In this document: positions 59,420 to 64,000 of the stretch, piece after piece
Layout of the letters: each line of letters begins with the position of its first letter
Position numbering within the stretch: the first letter of the stretch is position 1
NCBI RefSeq assembly: GCF_004353915.1
Contig: NZ_SMRP01000006.1
Span: 224,047-288,046, forward strand
Reading direction: 5' to 3'
Source of the DNA: Paraburkholderia silviterrae
GTDB taxonomy: Bacteria; Pseudomonadota; Gammaproteobacteria; Burkholderiales; Burkholderiaceae
DNA length: 64,000 nucleotides
The notes under the pieces: model-generated
The model's database searches: none
Seen by the model: only the letters and a program-made list of their open reading frames with translations
What the model was told of the DNA's origin: nothing
Translations under genes and position numbers: made by a program

Positions 59420-60057
59420 AAACCGACGACCTCATCAACCTGCTTTCCACCGGCGTCACGCGCGTGGACCGCAAGGCGGTCTTGCGCCGCTTCGCGCGTG
59501 CGCTGCCGCTCGGGCTCGCTGGGTCGCTCGTGATCGTGGCGCTGGTGTTCGGCGTGCGGCCCGATCTCATGAGCGTCGCGCAGACGCCGATCTTCTGGGC
59601 GAAGCTCGCCTTCCCGGTTGCGGTGGCGCTCACCGCCGCGCGGGTCGTGAGCCGGCTGGGGCGCCCGGGCGGGCGCGGCGGCTATGCGTGGGCGCTGGTT
59701 GCCTTGCCGTTCGTGGCCGTGTGGGTGGCAGGCTGGCTCACGCTGGGCGCCGCCGCGCCGGCCGAGCGCGTGCCGCTCATGCTCGGCGCGTCGTGGCGCA
59801 CTTGCCCGTTCAATATCCTGCTGCTTTCGGTGCCCACGTTCGCGGCAGTGTTCTGGGCCGCGCGGGGCCTCGCGCCCACCCGCCCGCGTCTGGCGGGCGT
59901 AGCCTCGGGCCTCTTTGCGAGCTCGCTTGCCACCATCGCCTACTGCGTGCACTGCCCGGAGATGAGCCCGGCGTTCTGGAGCATCTGGTACGCGCTCGGC
60001 ATGTTGTTGCCGGCCGCGATCGGCGCGTGGCTCGGGCCGCGGCTGCTGCGCTGGTAA
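59416..60057 (+). CDS. NrsF-like (DUF1109) anti-sigma factor, inner membrane
   Basis: 213 residues from ATG 59416, overlapping the sigma stop (ATGA). MKTDDLINLLSTGVTRVDRK is the typical cytoplasmic N-terminus. Six hydrophobic segments follow (e.g. LGLAGSLVIVALVFGV, FPVAVALTAARVV, ALVALPFVAVWVAGW). Cysteines lie in SWRTCPF and in YCVHCPEM, matching the cysteines that NrsF of Caulobacter uses in sensing metal stress. It holds the sigma factor inactive at the membrane. Confidence 0.88.
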   Translation: MKTDDLINLLSTGVTRVDRKAVLRRFARALPLGLAGSLVIVALVFGVRPDLMSVAQTPIFWAKLAFPVAVALTAARVVSRLGRPGGRGGYAWALVALPFVAVWVAGWLTLGAAAPAERVPLMLGASWRTCPFNILLLSVPTFAAVFWAARGLAPTRPRLAGVASGLFASSLATIAYCVHCPEMSPAFWSIWYALGMLLPAAIGAWLGPRLLRW

Positions 60058-60475
60058 TGGCGCGGGCGGCTTGCGTCCACAACTTGCGTCGTGCCCGGCT
60101 ATCGAGTTGCCTTGATGGAAGCATGGCAACTTCGATTGACGATTGAGCTCGTGAACTGGCCGCATTCTAAGAGCGGCCGCTACCTGCGTGTGACACGATT
60201 TAACAACCTTTACGCAGGTAGTTGCTCAATAATAGAGTGACTCATCTACAACCCACGTCGAGCTGCATGGCGTGGATGCACGGAGCCCGAGGCCGGTTGC
60301 GGTACATGGTGATCCCCCACCAATGACCAGCCTCTTTCGCCGGTCCCATTGCCCTCCATACAGGGCTGGCATTTTCTATATCGAATGGATTGCAGCGTGT
60401 TCTGCAAATGCGCGCTCGTGCGCCAAAATACTTTGCATCCATTTTGTAAGGCAATAAAAGAGGCAGCTTTATCGA
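60058..60475. promoter_or_regulatory. Intergenic region with a 10-bp inverted repeat upstream of a response regulator
   Basis: No gene supported in about 420 bases. CTACCTGCGT (60180-60189) and ACGCAGGTAG (60212-60221) are exact inverted arms 22 bases apart, a candidate operator or RNA hairpin; A+T content is higher around 60190-60240 (TTTAACAACC, CAATAATAGAG). Confidence 0.45.
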
Positions 60476-61159
60476 ATGCGAATTGCCATTCTCGATAGCG
60501 ATCCAGAACAAGCGGAGTTCATTCGCGGCGTGTTGGCCCCCGAGGGCTATGTCTGCCGCCCCTTCACGCAGGGCAGGGCCTTGCTGCGTTCACTCAGGCG
60601 CGAGACATTCGACCTGCTCATACTCGATCATGCGTTGCCCGATATGGTGGGGTTCGATGTCCTGACGAAGATTCGGGAGATCGTCGCCATTCACGTGCCG
60701 GTCATTTTCGTGACCTCGTTCCAGGCCGATAGTGACGAGACCTCGGCATTGAACGCCGGGGCCGACGATTACCTGATCAAGCCCGTGGAGGCCGGCGTAT
60801 TGCGCGCCCGCATCGGCTCGGTGTTGCGTCGCGCGCGAGCGGTTGCGCCCGGCAATGGTGAAGAAGCCGCCGACGCGTTCGAATTCGACCCAGTGGCATG
60901 CAGCGTTTCGCGCAATGGTGTGGCCGTTCATCTGACCGCGCGGCAATTCAAGCTTGCACTGCTGTTCTATCAGCATCTGGGAACGACGCTGTCGCGCGAG
61001 CATATTCTCGATCTGGTCTGGAATGGCGAAGACGGCGTCAGTTCGCGAACCATCGACACGCAGATTTGCCGCTTGCGCACGAAGCTCACGCTCGCGCCGG
61101 AGAGCGGCTATCGGCTTGCATCCGTCCACGGACGCGGCTACCGGCTCGATCGTCTCTAG
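60476..61159 (+). CDS. OmpR/PhoB-family response regulator
   Basis: 227 residues. Receiver: acidic pocket DSD at 7-9, phospho-acceptor Asp51 in DLLILDHALPDM, Thr80 in VIFVTSF, Lys102 in YLIKPVEAGV. Winged-helix effector: LTARQFKLALLFYQHLGTTL, SREHILDLVWNG, SSRTIDTQICRLRTKLTLAP. All receiver residues are intact. No histidine kinase gene is adjacent, so it is an orphan. Convergent with a second regulator. Confidence 0.9.
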   Translation: MRIAILDSDPEQAEFIRGVLAPEGYVCRPFTQGRALLRSLRRETFDLLILDHALPDMVGFDVLTKIREIVAIHVPVIFVTSFQADSDETSALNAGADDYLIKPVEAGVLRARIGSVLRRARAVAPGNGEEAADAFEFDPVACSVSRNGVAVHLTARQFKLALLFYQHLGTTLSREHILDLVWNGEDGVSSRTIDTQICRLRTKLTLAPESGYRLASVHGRGYRLDRL

Positions 61160-61219
61160 CATCACGCATGCACCGCGCGGCACTGGCTTGCTGCGCTCAC
61201 CCGCGCCTCGCCACCATGC

Positions 61220-61987
61220 CTATGCGTCTGCGAGCTTTTCGAGGCAATAGCCGTAACCGTAGACGGCAATAATGACGTATTCGTTTTCGGGGCGCAGCAT
61301 GAGCTTCGTTCTTAGCCAGCTGACGTGCGTATCGACCGTGCGTGATGGCATGCCCGACGTTTGATGCCAGATCGATTCGAGGATCTGTGTGCGCGACAAA
61401 GGCAGGCCGGCCTGGCGAAATAGCAGGTAGGCGAGCGCGAATTCGCGATGCGTCAGCGCGATGGCGTTTCCGCGCAACGTGACGGTGCATTTCGCCGTAT
61501 CGAATTCGTATGGGCCGAATCGTACCGGCACGCGGGCTTTTGGCCACTGTGCCCGTCTCAGCAGAGAGCTCACGCGGGCACGCAAGACCTCCGGGGTGCG
61601 CGACTTGAGGACATAGTCGTCCGCGCCCGCGTCGAGCGCGGCCGTTTCATCGGTCGCCTTGTGCGGCTCGCCGATCAACAGAACAGGCAGGCCCGTTCCG
61701 CAATGCGCTCGCACCCACTTCAGCGCCGTCATGGCGTCGGAGTCGGAATCGAGCCCGATCAGTATCAGCAGATCGAATGGCTCGCTCTCCAACCCCGCCG
61801 TGAGCAGACCCAGCCGGCGAAAGCGGTGGCAGACGTAACCGTCGTCACGCAACGTTCTCGCGACAAAAGCGGCGTGTCGGGAAGTATCCTCGAAGATAGC
61901 GACGCTCGTTGCGCGGTCGACGAGCGCTTCTTCATTGTCGCTAAATCGAGAATCGCGACGAGGCTTCAATGATTTCAGCTTGGTCAT
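61220..61987 (-). CDS. OmpR-type regulator with a degenerate receiver
   Basis: 255 residues. The winged helix is normal (LTHREFALAYLLFRQAGLPL, SRTQILESIWHQT, PSRTVDTHVSWLRTKLMLRP). In the receiver the acceptor Asp is replaced by Ile77 (DLLILIGLDSD, against DLLILDHALPD in its neighbour), and the conserved Thr/Ser segment reads VLLIGEP; Lys128 (DYVLKSR) and the acidic pocket FED remain. It cannot be phosphorylated in the standard way. The start at 61987 overlaps the DUF2971 gene end by 47 bases; no better start codon is available. The two regulators are related to each other over their length. Confidence 0.85.
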   Translation of the reverse strand: MTKLKSLKPRRDSRFSDNEEALVDRATSVAIFEDTSRHAAFVARTLRDDGYVCHRFRRLGLLTAGLESEPFDLLILIGLDSDSDAMTALKWVRAHCGTGLPVLLIGEPHKATDETAALDAGADDYVLKSRTPEVLRARVSSLLRRAQWPKARVPVRFGPYEFDTAKCTVTLRGNAIALTHREFALAYLLFRQAGLPLSRTQILESIWHQTSGMPSRTVDTHVSWLRTKLMLRPENEYVIIAVYGYGYCLEKLADA

Positions 61988-62831
61988 AACCGTGAGATAC
62001 CATCAGCAGTCTGAGCGCATGGTGTTCTTTCATTCCAAAGACGCTCCTCGGGTGCGCTCGCTCGCCATAGCTGGGGCCGATCCAGACTTCACGAACGGCT
62101 TCAGGCAGAAACCCGTACTTGAAATAGCTGGTCAATCCAAACCGCGTCACGCGCCAGCGCAGATGGGGTGTTGGGCCGTTGTGTCGTGCCTGTGCTGCGC
62201 TTCCGGTGTCGGCAGGCGCAGCGTAGACGAGGCGCCATTCCTGCTCGTGGCGGTACGAAGGATCCTTGGCGATGACGCCGAGCCACTCGCAGGCCTGCGC
62301 GGCGATACGGGCGCGGGCCGTCCGGTTTTGCATGTCGCCGTCGACGATCAGGATCTTCAGCGCTTCGATGTGCCGTGTGAGCGTCGAGTCGTCGCCGTAG
62401 AGGACGGGCGAGAGTACGTATCCGCGTTCGGAGTCGGCTAGCACGCTCTGTGGTTCTGCGGTGCGCGCGTCGCCCGGCGCATCCGCATATTCCATTTCCA
62501 GTTGCAGTACGCCCGTATCGAATCCGATCGCAAGACCTGTTCCGCGGTCCGCATAATTCAGCCATTGCGCGGTTGCGTCGCGGTTTCCCGAGAAGCAACA
62601 AGTGAACAACTCCCGGCGGCTGACGTTCAGGGCGAGCATGAGCTCGGTGGCTGCTCCATTCGGCGCCTGCGGGTGGCGCCGATCGCCGGCCAATGCATTG
62701 ACGAGCATTGTGCCGATTCCATCGCCCACGCGAGGATCGAACATCTTTCGTGCATTGCTGAGCCAGAGCGCCTTGCTCTCGATGATCGAGAGAAAGGCAT
62801 GCGGATCGCAGTAGTGGTAAATGATGGCCAT
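61941..62831 (-). CDS. DUF2971 domain protein
   Basis: 296 residues. Starts MAIIYHYCDPHAFLSIIESK, with LWLSNARKMFDPRVGDG, FTCCFSGNRDATAQWLNYAD and GTGLAIGFDTGVL, then KDPSYRHEQEWRLVYAAP and LPEAVREVWIGPSYGERAHP. These are the signature segments of the DUF2971 family (Y-x-Y/F...L..., S(F/G)...W..YA, EWR). The family is common near defence and mobile regions and has no established function. It overlaps the degenerate regulator by 47 bases on the same strand, so the two are probably expressed together. Confidence 0.88.
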   Translation of the reverse strand: MAIIYHYCDPHAFLSIIESKALWLSNARKMFDPRVGDGIGTMLVNALAGDRRHPQAPNGAATELMLALNVSRRELFTCCFSGNRDATAQWLNYADRGTGLAIGFDTGVLQLEMEYADAPGDARTAEPQSVLADSERGYVLSPVLYGDDSTLTRHIEALKILIVDGDMQNRTARARIAAQACEWLGVIAKDPSYRHEQEWRLVYAAPADTGSAAQARHNGPTPHLRWRVTRFGLTSYFKYGFLPEAVREVWIGPSYGERAHPRSVFGMKEHHALRLLMVSHGYDQAEIIEASSRFSI

Positions 62832-63310
62832 ACGATTATCAGGGGTGGCGAAGAGGCATTCGATCGAGATTCAGGGCGATCGAGCGTTGCATTCACGGAT
62901 CGCAGGGCATTTCAGGTTAGGGATGCGGCAAGACCTTTCTTCCATGAAAGCGTTTAATGTGGATTCCTTAACAATTTGAAAATCATGAAATCGATGAGTC
63001 GCCATGCAATCTTGACGGTCGATCAAAACCGATTTTGAAACGTGCAGCGGAGTGTCAGCGAGAATTCATATCGATGTGGATGTTGAGGCGCGACAGTAAC
63101 TGTTCAATATCCGTCAAACAATAGGTCAATTGTTAATAAGTTACAGTTCTCGCTGCATGCAAAGTGCGCCGCACAGGTGTATTGAAAGGGAATGGCGGCA
63201 AGGCGACTCGGAAATAAAAAAGCGCCGCTTGACCGAAGCGGCGCTTTTGCGTGCAGGGGCAAGAAGCGGGATGCGAATGCCTTGACGGGGCTTGCTGCCG
63301 CCGTAGGGCT
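62832..63310. other. Intergenic region between the DUF2971 gene and the CoA transferase
   Basis: About 480 bases without a gene; A+T-richer than the flanks at 62930-63160 (e.g. CAATTGTTAATAAGTTACAG). Promoter of the DUF2971 gene is expected at its left end; the right end carries the CoA transferase terminator. Confidence 0.45.
63217..63250 (-). terminator. Rho-independent terminator after the CoA transferase
   Basis: Stem AAGCGCCGCTT (63220-63230), loop GACCG, stem AAGCGGCGCTT (63236-63246). On the minus strand it is followed by a T run (A run 63215-63221 on +), 65 bases after the CoA transferase stop. Confidence 0.88.
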
Positions 63311-64000
63311 TCAGACCGCGCCGCTCTCACGCAGCGCGCGAACGCGCGCTGCGTCATAGCCAAGCTCATGCAGGATCGCATCGGTGTGCTCGCCCAGCGC
63401 GGGCACGGGGTCCATGCGCGGGTTATCGGCGAGCGTCGCGCCCGGCGGCAGCAGCGCGGGAATCTCGCCTGCGGGCGTGCCCACGCGCGTCCAGCGCTCG
63501 CGTGCGGCGAGCTGCTCGTGTGCCCACACCGCCTGCATGTCGTTGATATGCGCGTTCGCGATCTTCGCGGTTTCGAGGCGCTCGATCACATCGCCTGCAG
63601 TGAGGCTGCCAAACGCTTCTTCGATGAGCTTGCCAAGCTCCGCGCGATGCGCCACGCGGCGGCTATTCGAGCAGAAGCGCTCGTCCCCGGCCAGCGCCGG
63701 TTGGCGCATGACGGTTTCGCAGAAGCTTTTCCATTCGCGCTCGTTCTGCAGGCCGAGCATGACGGATTTGCCGTCGCCGGCCTTGAACGGGCCGTAGGGA
63801 TAGATCGTCGCGTGCGCCGCGCCGTTGCGCTGCGGTGGCGTCTGGCCGCCGATCGCGTAGTAGAGCGGGTAGCTCATCCACTCGACCATGCTTTCCAGCA
63901 TCGAAACGTCGATGCGGCGTCCGCGCCCCGTCTTGCCGCGTTCGATGAGCGCCGCGAGGATGCTCGAATACGCGTACATGCCCGCCGAAATATCGGCGAT
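63311..64000 (-). CDS. CaiB/BaiF-type (class III) CoA transferase, partial
   Basis: The frame runs off the right edge of the window (in frame at 64000, codons I-A-D-I-S-A-G before the internal Met at 63979). Visible 229 residues: GRGRRIDVSMLESMVEWMSY, YPYGPFKAGDGKSVMLGLQN, EREWKSFCETVMRQPALAGD, FCSNSRRVAHRAELGKLIEE, and IANAHINDMQAVWAHEQLAA, which is the C-terminal half of a class III CoA transferase (formyl/succinyl-CoA type). The N-terminal part and the catalytic Asp are outside. A second such enzyme lies at 10085-11191 but the two are not close copies. Confidence 0.88.
   Translation of the reverse strand: MADISAGMYAYSSILAALIERGKTGRGRRIDVSMLESMVEWMSYPLYYAIGGQTPPQRNGAAHATIYPYGPFKAGDGKSVMLGLQNEREWKSFCETVMRQPALAGDERFCSNSRRVAHRAELGKLIEEAFGSLTAGDVIERLETAKIANAHINDMQAVWAHEQLAARERWTRVGTPAGEIPALLPPGATLADNPRMDPVPALGEHTDAILHELGYDAARVRALRESGAV

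Overview
The window is high-GC DNA from a beta-proteobacterium of the Burkholderiaceae; a Paraburkholderia/Caballeronia-type genome fits best. Reasons: many LysR-regulated acyl-CoA and aromatic-acid gene clusters, a trimeric-type porin, a DUF4148 protein, a Tat-exported phospholipase C, and a plasmid-type replication/partition locus. No ribosomal, tRNA or other core housekeeping gene is visible. The window therefore looks like the origin region of a secondary replicon (chromid or megaplasmid). The organism and replicon type are inferences; the genes are read directly.

Layout. 1-1.6 kb: a decayed electron-transfer-flavoprotein operon, with an etfB::etfA deletion chimera, an intact citE-like gene and an ETF-ubiquinone oxidoreductase reading frame cut by an in-frame stop. 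1.8-7.1 kb: methyltransferase, VOC protein, azoreductase, acyl-CoA synthetase, serine hydrolase. 7.2-15 kb: a minus-strand acid-degradation cluster (CoA ligase, acyl-CoA dehydrogenase, CoA transferase, MFS transporter, porin, BON protein) with a divergent LysR gene. 15-22.8 kb: LysR gene divergent from a CoA ligase, a single-chain biotin-dependent acyl-CoA carboxylase and an enoyl-CoA hydratase. 22.8-25.7 kb: ketone-body/PHB-type operon (acetoacetate decarboxylase, 3-hydroxybutyrate dehydrogenase, patatin). 26-28.4 kb: intradiol dioxygenase, PPOX-like protein, SET protein.

28.5-35.4 kb is the replication and segregation core. A Rep_3-like initiator is read leftwards from a promoter that abuts iterons (five tandem copies at 21-22 bp period). 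A second dispersed iteron array follows, then parA and parB with overlapping stop/start codons and a terminator. After these comes a 1.75-kb centromere-like array of fifteen copies of the 17-bp palindrome TGTGTCGASTCGACACA. This is the most striking feature of the window. A gene-free, apparently degenerate stretch runs from 35.4 to 36.9 kb.

36.9-46 kb: flavin reductase, ZapE-type ATPase, and a LysR gene divergent from a D-glutamate cyclase-like gene, an MFS transporter and a fused HyuA/HyuB oxoprolinase, together suggesting a 5-oxoproline route. 46-55 kb: small exported proteins, phospholipase C, MOSC protein, LysR/VOC pair, alpha/beta hydrolase, two lipoproteins, a lytic transglycosylase, an acetyl-CoA synthetase remnant and HiPIP. 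55-60 kb: GNAT, and an ECF sigma/NrsF pair divergent from a cytochrome b561/molybdopterin oxidoreductase/MXKDX set. 60-64 kb: two orphan OmpR-type regulators (one with a degenerate receiver), a DUF2971 protein and a CoA transferase cut by the window end.
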